DNA of 7,491 bases, taken from Dehalococcoidia bacterium (GTDB lineage: Bacteria > Chloroflexota > Dehalococcoidia > Dehalococcoidales > BS750m-G39). The DNA is taken from the NCBI GenBank assembly GCA_030640325.1, contig DAOWJM010000061.1:1-7491 (forward strand), in the 5' to 3' direction. This document shows, piece by piece, positions 1 through 6,614 of this stretch (the stretch's first letter is position 1; each line of letters starts with the position of its first letter). The notes beneath the pieces were generated by a model. It saw only the letters and a list, made by a program, of their open reading frames with translations, was not told the DNA's origin and did no database searches. Position numbers and translations under genes: made by a program.

Positions 1-1919
1 AGCAGGAAAAGGAGCGCGGTATTACCATTACCGCGGCGGCTACTACCTGCGATTGGCGGAAGCACCGCATTAATATCATTGATACCCCGGGCCATGTGGA
101 TTTTACTGCTGAGGTGGAGCGCAGCCTTAGAGTGCTGGATGGTGGGGTGGTGGGTTTCGATGCTGTGGCTGTGGTTGAGGCTCAGTCAGAGGCGGTATGG
201 CGGCAGGCTGATAGATATAATGTGCCCAGGATTTGCTTCATCAATAAGATGGACCGAATTGGTGCCAATTTCGACCGCACTCTGTCTATGATTGAAGAGC
301 GACTGCGTGCCAAGCCCCTGCCCGTGCAACTACCTTTAGGCAGTGAAGCCTCATATGAGGGCATTATTGACCTTGTGGAGAACAAGGCATGGTGTTTTGA
401 GGGCAATCCTGATTCACCGCTGGCGGAGGTGGCTATTCCTGAGTCTGAGCGGGCAAGGTGTACCCAGTTTCGTCAAGCACTGATTGAGAAATTGGCTGAA
501 AGTGATGACCATATTATGGCGGCTTATCTGGAGGGAAGTAGTATCGCCCCATCTGAGTTAAGACAAGCCTTGAGGAGGGTGACCTTGGCGGCAAAAGGGG
601 TACCTATTGTTTGTGGCAGTGCGCTGAGGAATAAAGGTGTTCGTCCATTACTTGATGCCATTGTAAACTATCTTCCCTCCCCGCTGGATATGCCACCAGT
701 AAGGGCTATTGATACCAGGGTGGGGGGCGAAGTCACTCGACCAGCCAAAGATGATGCCCCCTTTTCAGCGCTGGCTTTTAAGGTGGTTTCTGACCCCTTT
801 GTCGGCAGGCTGGTCTATTTTAGAGTATATTCGGGCAAGGTAAAGGTGGGAGCACAGGTATTTAACTCAACCCGAGGTAAGAGAGAGCGCATTGGGCGTC
901 TACTGCGAATGCACGCCAATCATCGTGAGGAGGTAACAGAGGCAGATACCGGAGCTATCGTAGCTACCTTAGGTCTTAAAAATACCTTCACCGGCGATAC
1001 CCTGTGCCATTACTCTCAGCCGGTGCTTCTGGAACCTATCCGCTTTCCTGAGCCTGTGCTCTTTGTTGCCGTTGAGCCCAGAACCAGGGCTGACCAGGAT
1101 AAACTGGGGGGAGCCCTGCACAGGCTGACCGAGGAAGACCCTACTTTTAGGGTAAATTATGACCAGGAGGCGGGGCAGACAGTTATTTCGGGTATGGGCG
1201 AGCTTCACCTGGAATTCTTAGTAAGCAGATTACTTAGTGAATTTGGGGTGGGGGCAAAGGTAGGCAAGCCCAGGGTTGCCTATAAGGAGACTATTACTGT
1301 ACCCATGCAGGTAGAAGGGAAATTCATTCGGCAAACTGGAGGGCGTGGTCAGTATGGTCATGTCTTTATCCGGCTTGAGCCTATGGAGCGGGGTAGCGGC
1401 TTTCAATTTGTTGACCGGGTTAAAGGCGGGGCTCTCTCCAAGCAGTATATTCTGGCTGCGGAGATTGGTATTAAAGAGGCTATGGAGACCGGCGTCGTGG
1501 CTGGCTATCCCGTAGTTGATATTAAGGCTATCCTTTATGATGGTAGCTATCACGAGGTTGACTCTTCAGAAATAGCCTTTAAGATGGCAGGCTCAATGGC
1601 GCTACGGGATGGCGTCATCAAAGCTAAGCCTATCCTTCTGGAGCCGATTATGAAACTGGAAGTAGTTGCACCGGAGCAGTTCCTTGGTGATATAATGGGT
1701 GACCTAAATTCAAGGCGGGGACATATTGAGTCTATCGGGACACATGAAGAGATGTCTGTTGTTCGTGCCCTTATACCCTTAGCTGAGACCTTTGGCTATG
1801 CCACCACTCTCAGGTCATTAACTCAGGGCAGAGCTGCCCATTCCCTGGAGTTCTATCACTATCAGGAGCTGCCAGCCGAATTGGCAGACCAGATAACCGG
1901 TAAAGCTATGGTCAGATAG
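1..1919 (+). CDS. fusA: Elongation factor G, 5'-truncated by the window edge
   Basis: EF-G is the cytosolic GTPase that drives translocation of tRNA and mRNA after peptide-bond formation. The reading frame is open from base 3, giving 638 visible residues. Relative to the usual length near 695, about 55-60 N-terminal residues with the P-loop lie outside the window. Visible in order: the switch I end ERGITIT; G3 DTPGHVDF (residues 27-34); G4 NKMD (81-84); G5 SAL (206-208); domain II (about 250-340); domain III with EEDPTFRV and SGMGELHLEFLV (about 378-408); domain IV with GGRGQYGH and the tip loop SYHEVDSSE, whose His 517 is the conserved tip residue; and domain V with GDIMGDLNSRRG. One block of domain IV is unusual: GGALSKQYILAAEIG replaces the common GGxIPxEYIPAVxKG. 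The in-frame GTG at 96 is Val of DTPGHVDF and not a start. The gene ends 16 bases before rpsJ, with no tuf between. EF-G family is certain; being the main copy rests on position. Confidence 0.97.
   Translation, partial: QEKERGITITAAATTCDWRKHRINIIDTPGHVDFTAEVERSLRVLDGGVVGFDAVAVVEAQSEAVWRQADRYNVPRICFINKMDRIGANFDRTLSMIEERLRAKPLPVQLPLGSEASYEGIIDLVENKAWCFEGNPDSPLAEVAIPESERARCTQFRQALIEKLAESDDHIMAAYLEGSSIAPSELRQALRRVTLAAKGVPIVCGSALRNKGVRPLLDAIVNYLPSPLDMPPVRAIDTRVGGEVTRPAKDDAPFSALAFKVVSDPFVGRLVYFRVYSGKVKVGAQVFNSTRGKRERIGRLLRMHANHREEVTEADTGAIVATLGLKNTFTGDTLCHYSQPVLLEPIRFPEPVLFVAVEPRTRADQDKLGGALHRLTEEDPTFRVNYDQEAGQTVISGMGELHLEFLVSRLLSEFGVGAKVGKPRVAYKETITVPMQVEGKFIRQTGGRGQYGHVFIRLEPMERGSGFQFVDRVKGGALSKQYILAAEIGIKEAMETGVVAGYPVVDIKAILYDGSYHEVDSSEIAFKMAGSMALRDGVIKAKPILLEPIMKLEVVAPEQFLGDIMGDLNSRRGHIESIGTHEEMSVVRALIPLAETFGYATTLRSLTQGRAAHSLEFYHYQELPAELADQITGKAMVR
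1691..1696 (+). promoter_or_regulatory. Extended -10-like sequence inside fusA (possible internal promoter)
   Basis: A perfect TATAAT hexamer is preceded by TGA at 1688-1690, which makes the extended -10 form TGnTATAAT. The best -35 candidate, TTGCAC at 1666-1671, is weak and sits 19 bases upstream. If used, transcription would begin near 1703, roughly 230 bases before the rpsJ start, and would give the ribosomal-protein genes a promoter of their own. Against this, the bases encode the strongly conserved EF-G motif GDIMGDL, so the match may be a coding coincidence. Confidence 0.2.
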
Positions 1920-1922
1920 TTC

Positions 1923-1928
1923 GGAGGG
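1923..1928 (+). promoter_or_regulatory. Strong Shine-Dalgarno of rpsJ
   Basis: GGAGGG lies 7 bases before the rpsJ ATG, inside the 16-base gap after the fusA stop codon. It is one of the strongest ribosome-binding sites in the window and fixes the S10 start. Confidence 0.85.
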
Positions 1929-1935
1929 TTTTAAT

Positions 1936-2244
1936 ATGCCTAAGCAGAAGATTCGTATTAAGCTAAAGAGTTATGACCACAAGATTCTTGACTTGTCGGT
2001 AGAGCAGATTGTAGCCGCAGTGGAGCGGACGGGAGCGGTTGTTGTTGGGCCGGTGCCTTTGCCCACTCGTATTCAGAAGTTCAGTGTTATCCGCTCCCCT
2101 TTTATAGATAAGGACTCGCAGGAGCAGTTTGAGATTCGAACCCATAAGCGTCTTATTGATATTGTAGAGATGACCTCTAAAACGATAGACGCCTTGAGCA
2201 GCCTGAATCTACCCGCAGGGGTTGAAATAGATATTAAGTTATAA
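1936..2244 (+). CDS. rpsJ: Small-subunit ribosomal protein S10 (uS10)
   Basis: S10 sits in the head of the 30S subunit. In well-studied bacteria it also pairs with NusB in transcription antitermination. The product is 102 residues, the normal family length. It opens with KIRIKLKSYDHKILD, and the hallmark EQFEIRTHKRLIDI covers about residues 64-77. The exposed loop region around residues 45-60 reads LPTRIQKFSVIRSPFIDKD, where Phe stands at the place of the His usual in the RSPH motif; I regard this as ordinary variation. The ATG is fixed by GGAGGG 7 bases upstream and matches the family N-terminus. This gene starts the ribosomal-protein run, directly after fusA and 11 bases before rplC. The 16-base upstream gap leaves no space for an E. 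coli-type S10 leader. Confidence 0.98.
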   Translation: MPKQKIRIKLKSYDHKILDLSVEQIVAAVERTGAVVVGPVPLPTRIQKFSVIRSPFIDKDSQEQFEIRTHKRLIDIVEMTSKTIDALSSLNLPAGVEIDIKL

Positions 2245-2255
2245 GGTTTGAAGAT

Positions 2256-2876
2256 ATGGTTCAAGGTATAATCGGCAAAAAGCTGGGCATGGGGCAGGTA
2301 TTCGGGGACAATGGCAAGGCGGAGGCGGTAACCGCCATTGAGGCTGGTCCCTGCATCGTGACCCAGGTTAAGACTACCGACAAGGAAGGATATAACGCCG
2401 CCCAGCTTGGCTTCGGGGAAGCCAAACGGCTCAACTCTCCCCAGCGGGGACATCTCAAGGAGCTGGGGCAGTTTAAGTATCTTCGGGAATTCAGGGTGGC
2501 TGATACTGAGGCGATTAAAGTGGGGGATAGGGTTGATGTCAGCCTGTTTAAGGAAGGTGACCTGGTTGATGTTACCGGCGTCTCCAAGGGCAAGGGCTTT
2601 GCCGGGGTGGTAAAACGACATCATTTTGCTGGCGGACCCAAAACGCATGGGCAGTCTGACCGACACCGTGCTCCAGGCTCTATAGGGGCTACTACCAGCC
2701 CTGGCAGGGTATTAAAGGGGATGCGTATGGCAGGACATATGGGCAATAGCCGGGTGACGGTTCGTCATCTGGAGGTATATAAAGCTGACCCAGAGCGTAA
2801 CCTGTTGCTGGTTAAGGGAGCAGTTCCCGGGGCTAGGAATGGGTTGCTCCTGATAGAGAAATTGGGGGGGAAGTAA
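2256..2876 (+). CDS. rplC: Large-subunit ribosomal protein L3 (uL3)
   Basis: L3 is an early-assembly 23S rRNA binder whose long loop reaches toward the peptidyl-transferase centre. The product has 206 residues, typical for bacteria. The start MVQGIIGKKLGMGQVF matches the family's GIIGKKxGMTQxF opening. The central block runs DVTGVSKGKGFAGVVKRHHF (about 105-124) and continues with GGPKTHGQSDRHRAPGSIG, followed by PGRVLKGMRMAGHMGN on the centre-proximal loop. Where the E. coli protein has the methylated Gln after GSIG, this one has Ala, so that PrmB-type modification is not expected here. The C-terminus RNLLLVKGAVPGARNGLL is standard. The ribosome-binding site is weak: AAGG at 2243-2246 overlaps the rpsJ stop codon, with 9 bases to the ATG, which hints at coupling to S10 translation. 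rplD follows after 4 bases. Confidence 0.98.
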   Translation: MVQGIIGKKLGMGQVFGDNGKAEAVTAIEAGPCIVTQVKTTDKEGYNAAQLGFGEAKRLNSPQRGHLKELGQFKYLREFRVADTEAIKVGDRVDVSLFKEGDLVDVTGVSKGKGFAGVVKRHHFAGGPKTHGQSDRHRAPGSIGATTSPGRVLKGMRMAGHMGNSRVTVRHLEVYKADPERNLLLVKGAVPGARNGLLLIEKLGGK

Positions 2877-2880
2877 GGAA

Positions 2881-3519
2881 GTGGAAGTCTCAGTTTATAG
2901 CCTTGCCGGCGAGGTGGTTAAACATATTGAGGTAAGCGATAGCGTTTTTGCCCTGCCGTTTAATCAGGCGGTGGTGCACCAGGCACTGGTAAGGCAGCGG
3001 GCAAACGCCCGTCAGGGAACAGCTAGTACCAAAACTCGCAGCGAGGTCTCCGGCAGTAGCCGGAAGCTGTTTCGGCAGAAACACACGGGCTTGGCTCGGG
3101 CGGGCAACAGAAAGTCGCCACTGCGCCGGGGGGGTGGTATCGCTTTTGGTCCTAAGCCAAGAAGCTACCGGCAGGCAATGCCTAAAAAGATGCGCCAACT
3201 AGCAATAAGGTGTGTCCTATCAGCTAAGGCAAGGGATGAAGAGCTAGTGGTTTTGGAGCAACTGGAGCTTGAGAAGCCTAAGACTAAAGAGATGGCAGGG
3301 ATTTTGGCGGCACTGGGGGTGGATTCCTCAGCTCTTATCGTTACCAGTGAGCCGGAGGAAAATGTAGTTAAGTCAGCTCGTAACCTGGCGGGGATTAAGA
3401 CCATGCCAGCCAATATACTCAATGTGGTTGACATTCTTTCCTATAAGATGTTATTGATGACTGAGGCTGCGGTGCGCAAGGCAGAACAGCTATGGGGGGG
3501 CGGCAATGCATCTATATGA
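2881..3519 (+). CDS. rplD: Large-subunit ribosomal protein L4 (uL4), GTG start
   Basis: L4 binds 23S rRNA domain I, and its extended loop forms part of the peptide-tunnel constriction. In E. coli it also represses the S10 operon. The product has 212 residues, normal for the family. The GTG start is chosen because MEVSVYSLAGEVV lines up with the family N-terminus and no better start lies upstream in frame. Conserved blocks are VHQALVRQRANARQGTA (32-48), TKTRSEVSG (50-58), the tunnel loop RKLFRQKHTGLARAG (61-75), SPLRRGGGIAFGPKPRSY (79-96) and PKKMRQLAIR (101-110). The loop is unusual: the common form is KPWRQKGTGRAR, so P, W, G and R are replaced by L, F, H and L. The Shine-Dalgarno is unclear: AAGGA (2875-2879) lies too close, and a 7-G run (2864-2870) lies 10 bases off. 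The 3' end overlaps rplW by 14 bases. Confidence 0.97.
   Translation: MEVSVYSLAGEVVKHIEVSDSVFALPFNQAVVHQALVRQRANARQGTASTKTRSEVSGSSRKLFRQKHTGLARAGNRKSPLRRGGGIAFGPKPRSYRQAMPKKMRQLAIRCVLSAKARDEELVVLEQLELEKPKTKEMAGILAALGVDSSALIVTSEPEENVVKSARNLAGIKTMPANILNVVDILSYKMLLMTEAAVRKAEQLWGGGNASI
3494..3500 (+). promoter_or_regulatory. G-run acting as probable rplW ribosome-binding site
   Basis: Seven consecutive G bases end 5 bases before the rplW ATG and lie inside the last codons of rplD. No AGGAGG-type motif is present nearby. A G-run can pair with the CCUCC anti-Shine-Dalgarno through one G-U wobble, so this is the likely initiation signal. Confidence 0.5.
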
Positions 3520-3793
3520 GGTATTGCGCCGTCCGTTGATAACGGAGAAGAATACCGCCATTCAGGCTCCTCAAGGCAAATATGCCTTTGAGGTAGCTGG
3601 AGAGGCTAATAAGGAACAGGTTAAACTGGCTGTGGAGAAGGCATTTAAAGTCAGTGTGACGCAGGTTAATGTGATGACAGTGCCTGGCAAGGGGCGAAGG
3701 ATGCGGGGAAGGTGGGTGATGAGCCCGTCCTGGAAAAAGGCGATTGTTACCCTTAAGCCAGGGGACAAGATAGAACTGTTTGAAGGTGTTTAA
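3506..3793 (+). CDS. rplW: Large-subunit ribosomal protein L23 (uL23)
   Basis: L23 lies at the exit of the peptide tunnel, where trigger factor and the signal recognition particle dock. The product has 95 residues, standard for bacteria. The opening HLYEVLRRPLITEKNTA (2-18) fits the family pattern VLxxPxITEK. Glu 14 occupies the position of the E. coli Glu that contacts trigger factor. Next come YAFEVAGEANKEQVKLAVEKAF (about 26-47) and VTQVNVMTVPGKGRRMRGR (about 51-69), the loop that extends into rRNA. The end, WKKAIVTLKPGDKIELFEGV, is the usual final strand. The ATG lies inside rplD, with a 14-base overlap in another frame and a 7-G run upstream as the only candidate binding site, so coupling to L4 translation is likely. 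rplB follows after 18 bases. Confidence 0.97.
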   Translation: MHLYEVLRRPLITEKNTAIQAPQGKYAFEVAGEANKEQVKLAVEKAFKVSVTQVNVMTVPGKGRRMRGRWVMSPSWKKAIVTLKPGDKIELFEGV

Positions 3794-3801
3794 TACTTTG
3801 T

Positions 3802-3806
3802 GGAGG
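3802..3806 (+). promoter_or_regulatory. Shine-Dalgarno of rplB
   Basis: GGAGG sits 5 bases before the GTG at 3812, inside the 18-base rplW-rplB gap. It supports GTG as the true L2 start, since no ATG is near. Confidence 0.8.
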
Positions 3807-3811
3807 TCTAA

Positions 3812-4639
3812 GTGCCATTAAAGCAATATCGTCCAACCTCTCCCGGTAGGCGGGGTATGAGCGGCTCTACCTTTGAGGAAATAACCAAAACTAAGCCGGA
3901 GAAATCGCTGCTCTTGCCCCTTAAGAAGAAGGCTGGGCGTAGTAATCAGGGGAGAATAACGGTTCGCCACCGTGGTGGGGGAGCGAAGCGAAGGCTACGC
4001 ATTATTGACTTTAAGCGTGATAAGCTTGGCGTCCCTGGCAGAGTGGCTGCCATTGAATACGACCCCAACCGCTCGGCTCGTATTGCTCTCATTTACTATG
4101 CTGATGGGGAGAAGCGTTATATCCTTGCCCCTTCAGGACTCGGTGTTGGTGATGCCATAAAGTCAGGCGGTGAGGCTGAGGTGAAACCCGGGAATGCTTT
4201 ACCATTGAAGCTAATCCCAACCGGGACCCCGATACATAATATTGAGTTGGAGGTGGGGAGAGGAGGACAATTGGTGCGAAGTGCTGGAGCTGCAGCTCAG
4301 CTAATGGCGAAGGAGGGCGAATATGCCCTGGTTCGATTGCCCTCCAGTGAGGTGCGGCGTATCCGTAGCGATTGTTTGGCTACTATCGGGCAAGTAGGAA
4401 ATGTTGACCATCGGGGTATTAATTTGGGTAAGGCAGGTCGTAAACGGTGGTTAGGCTGGCGACCTACGGTGAGGGGCTCGGCTATGAACCCCCGTGACCA
4501 TCCTCATGGTGGAGGGGAAGGTAGAGCCCCGATAGGCTTGCCCGGACCTAAAACACCTTGGGGTAAGCCGGCTCTGGGCTATAGAACTCGTAAGTCAAAG
4601 GCTTCAGATAAGATGATTGTCAAGCGTAGAGGGAAGTGA
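3812..4639 (+). CDS. rplB: Large-subunit ribosomal protein L2 (uL2), GTG start
   Basis: L2 is one of the largest and most conserved 50S proteins; it is needed for subunit joining and supports the peptidyl-transferase region. The product has 275 residues against about 273-277 in other bacteria. The first residues, PLKQYRPTSPGRRGMSG, are the family N-terminus. The OB-type RNA-binding part holds GRSNQGRITVRHRGGGAKR (42-60), LRIIDFKRDK (62-71) and VAAIEYDPNRSARIALI (78-94). The SH3-like part holds GRGGQLVRSAGAAAQLMAKEG (149-169). The signature near the catalytic centre, MNPRDHPHGGGEGR (225-238), keeps both His 230 and His 232, in the region of E. coli His 229. The C-terminus TPWGKPALGYRTR then KRRGK is normal. 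The GTG is set by GGAGG 5 bases upstream. rpsS starts 4 bases after the stop. Confidence 0.98.
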   Translation: MPLKQYRPTSPGRRGMSGSTFEEITKTKPEKSLLLPLKKKAGRSNQGRITVRHRGGGAKRRLRIIDFKRDKLGVPGRVAAIEYDPNRSARIALIYYADGEKRYILAPSGLGVGDAIKSGGEAEVKPGNALPLKLIPTGTPIHNIELEVGRGGQLVRSAGAAAQLMAKEGEYALVRLPSSEVRRIRSDCLATIGQVGNVDHRGINLGKAGRKRWLGWRPTVRGSAMNPRDHPHGGGEGRAPIGLPGPKTPWGKPALGYRTRKSKASDKMIVKRRGK

Positions 4640-4643
4640 CAAA

Positions 4644-4937
4644 ATGTCAAGGTCAACTAAGAAAGGTCCAGCCTTTGATGCTAAACTGCTGAAGAAAGTT
4701 GAGGCATTTAGCAGCTCTGGTCAGAAGACAGTGATAAAAACTTGGTCGCGCTGGTCTACTATCCTGCCCCAGATGGTGGGGTTTACCATTGGAGTCCATG
4801 ATGGCAGGAGGCATGTGCCCATCTTTATCACTGAAAATATGGTGGGGCACAAATTGGGCGAGTTTGCCCTGTCCCGAACCTTCAGGGGGCACACGTCTAG
4901 GGGGGAGAAAACTACCCAGATAAGGAAAAGGAAGTAG
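4644..4937 (+). CDS. rpsS: Small-subunit ribosomal protein S19 (uS19)
   Basis: S19 forms part of the 30S head next to S13 and contributes to the bridge region that contacts the A-site tRNA. The product has 97 residues, slightly above the common 91-95. The start is the ATG opening MSRSTKKGPAFD, which matches the family consensus MSRSxKKGPFVD. The open frame extends upstream to a TTG at 4617, but those nine residues lie within rplB and have no family counterpart. GAGGG at 4629-4633, inside the last rplB codons, is the likely binding site 10 bases away. Conserved segments are VIKTWSRWSTILPQMVGFTI (about 30-49), VHDGRRHVPIFITENMVGHK (51-70) and LGEFALSRTFRGH (71-83). The basic end TTQIRKRK is usual. 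The gap to rplB is 4 bases and to rplV 8 bases. Confidence 0.97.
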   Translation: MSRSTKKGPAFDAKLLKKVEAFSSSGQKTVIKTWSRWSTILPQMVGFTIGVHDGRRHVPIFITENMVGHKLGEFALSRTFRGHTSRGEKTTQIRKRK

Positions 4938-4945
4938 AGCACAGA

Positions 4946-5284
4946 ATGGAAGTGAGGGCAGTAGCTAAAGATACTGGTATATCACCACGTAAGGTGCGCC
5001 CACTGGTAGACATGGTGCGGGGCAAGAAGGTGGATGAGGCGCTAACCTTGCTCAAGTTTGCCCCTACACCCACGGCTCGAGTTGTAGCCAAGGTGGTGAA
5101 ATCAGCGGCGGCTAATGCTGAGAACAATTTTCAGATGACCCCTTCAGATTTGAGGATTATCGGCATCTTTGCTGATGAGGCAAGAACCTTAAAGAGGTAT
5201 CGCCCCCGGGCACGGGGGCGGGCAAGCCATATTCTTAAGCGTTCTAGCCATATAACGGTCATTGTTGCCGAGCAGGAGGATTAA
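4946..5284 (+). CDS. rplV: Large-subunit ribosomal protein L22 (uL22)
   Basis: L22 binds all 23S rRNA domains, and its long beta-hairpin lines the exit-tunnel constriction opposite L4. The product has 112 residues, normal length. Start MEVRAVAKDTGISPRKVRPLV matches the family, including the ISPRKxRxVxDxIRGK motif (12-27). The helix VVKSAAANAENN (50-61) is standard. The hairpin DEARTLKRYRPRARGRASHI (77-96) ends in KRSSHITVIV; residues 82-84 are LKR where E. coli has the MKR deleted in macrolide-resistant mutants, so this loop looks intact. The binding site is poor: AGGA at 4929-4932 lies 13 bases upstream, suggesting coupling to S19 across the 8-base gap. The hairpin-coding DNA contains a perfect GC inverted repeat (5201-5220). 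The stop codon abuts the rpsC start directly. Confidence 0.97.
   Translation: MEVRAVAKDTGISPRKVRPLVDMVRGKKVDEALTLLKFAPTPTARVVAKVVKSAAANAENNFQMTPSDLRIIGIFADEARTLKRYRPRARGRASHILKRSSHITVIVAEQED
5201..5220 (+). other. Perfect 8-bp GC stem-loop inside rplV
   Basis: CGCCCCCG (5201-5208) and its exact reverse complement CGGGGGCG (5213-5220) flank the four-base loop GGCA. Flanking T 5200 and G 5221 could add a wobble pair. The stem is all G-C and would be very stable in mRNA. It lies 64 bases before the rpsC TTG and encodes residues of the L22 tunnel loop. No T-run follows, so it is not an intrinsic terminator. Confidence 0.7.
5274..5280 (+). promoter_or_regulatory. Very strong Shine-Dalgarno of rpsC
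   Basis: AGGAGGA overlaps the last codons of rplV and ends 4 bases before the TTG at 5285. It is the closest match in the window to the full anti-Shine-Dalgarno complement and probably compensates for the weak TTG start codon. Confidence 0.85.
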
Positions 5285-6139
5285 TTGGGTCATAAGGTTC
5301 ATCCTTTTGGCTTTAGACTTGGAGTCATACGCAATTGGCAAGCCAAGTGGTATGCCGAGAAGAACTATGTAGGCTTTTTGCAGGAAGACCTGAAGCTTCG
5401 GCAAGCTATTGAATCCAGATATACTGAAGCAGGTGTCTCTCTGGTGGAGATTGACCGCCAGGCGAATAAGGTATCGATAACTATCCATACTGCCCGACCT
5501 GGCGTCGTCATCGGGCGAGGGGGGCAGCGAGTTGATGAAATGAGGCTTCATCTCGAGAGCCTTATCGGGAAGAGGATTCAATTGAGCATCCTGGAGATTC
5601 AGCAGCCTGAGCTCGATGCCTATTTGGTAGCCAGGGCGGTAGCTGAGCAGATTGAGCATCGTGTTCATTTCCGCAGAGCGATGAAGCAAGCAATGTTTCG
5701 CACCATGCAGGCTGGGGCTAAGGGGATGAGAATCAGTTGTGCCGGTAGACTGGGTGGTGCTGAGATAGCTCGCCGTGAGGTTACGCATCAGGGGCGAGTA
5801 CCCTTGCATACGCTGCGGGCTGATATTGATTACGGGCTTACTGAGGCGCGTACCACCCTGGGTCGGATTGGAGTGAAGGTCTGGATTTATAGGGGTGATA
5901 TTCTTCCCGAGCCTAGTAGGCTGGAGGTTGAGGAAGTGCCTGCCGGGCCAGCAGCCGTTGGCAGGGTGGAGACAAAGCCCCCTATCACTTCAGAACCGGA
6001 AGAAAAACCGGCTGAACCGGTAGCACCGCTGGTTGAGGAGAGTGCGGAAGCAGTGCCAGAGGTAAAGCCGGAGGAGAAAATTCCAAAGCGGAGGACAAGG
6101 AAAACCACCAAGACAAAACCGCCTGTAACGAAGGAAAAA

Positions 6140-6146
6140 GAGGAGA
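6140..6146 (+). promoter_or_regulatory. Shine-Dalgarno of rplP inside rpsC
   Basis: GAGGAGA ends 3 bases before the rplP ATG at 6150 and lies wholly within codons of the S3 tail (lysine-glutamate run). It supports initiation of L16 upstream of the rpsC stop. Confidence 0.75.
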
Positions 6147-6149
6147 CAG

Positions 6150-6603
<454 letters not shown>

Positions 6604-6614
<11 letters not shown>

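Noticed and set aside
96..98. GTG as the start of fusA
   Set aside because: The codon is the Val of the DTPGHVDF motif; the frame is open to the window edge and the upstream translation matches EF-G switch I.
137..154. Possible two-layer G-quadruplex in fusA (closely spaced GG and GGGG runs)
   Set aside because: The runs encode a Gly/Val-rich conserved segment, and two-layer motifs of this kind are common by chance in G-rich coding DNA.
216..221. TATAAT hexamer inside fusA
   Set aside because: It lacks a -35 partner and an extended -10 TG, and it encodes the ordinary Tyr-Asn of a conserved helix.
2073..2666. Minus-strand open frame of 197 codons across rpsJ and rplC
   Set aside because: It lies wholly opposite two certain ribosomal-protein genes, its translation resembles no family I know, and its length is explained by the codon bias of the coding strand.
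4617..4643. Upstream TTG start extending rpsS by nine residues
   Set aside because: The added residues lie inside rplB and have no counterpart in S19; MSRSxKKGP at 4644 is the family start.
5201..5220. Intrinsic terminator in rplV
   Set aside because: The stem is strong but no T-run follows, and it sits in the middle of an essential gene with more operon genes downstream.
5189..5809. Minus-strand open frame of 206 codons across rplV and rpsC
   Set aside because: Antisense shadow of conserved genes with no recognisable domain.
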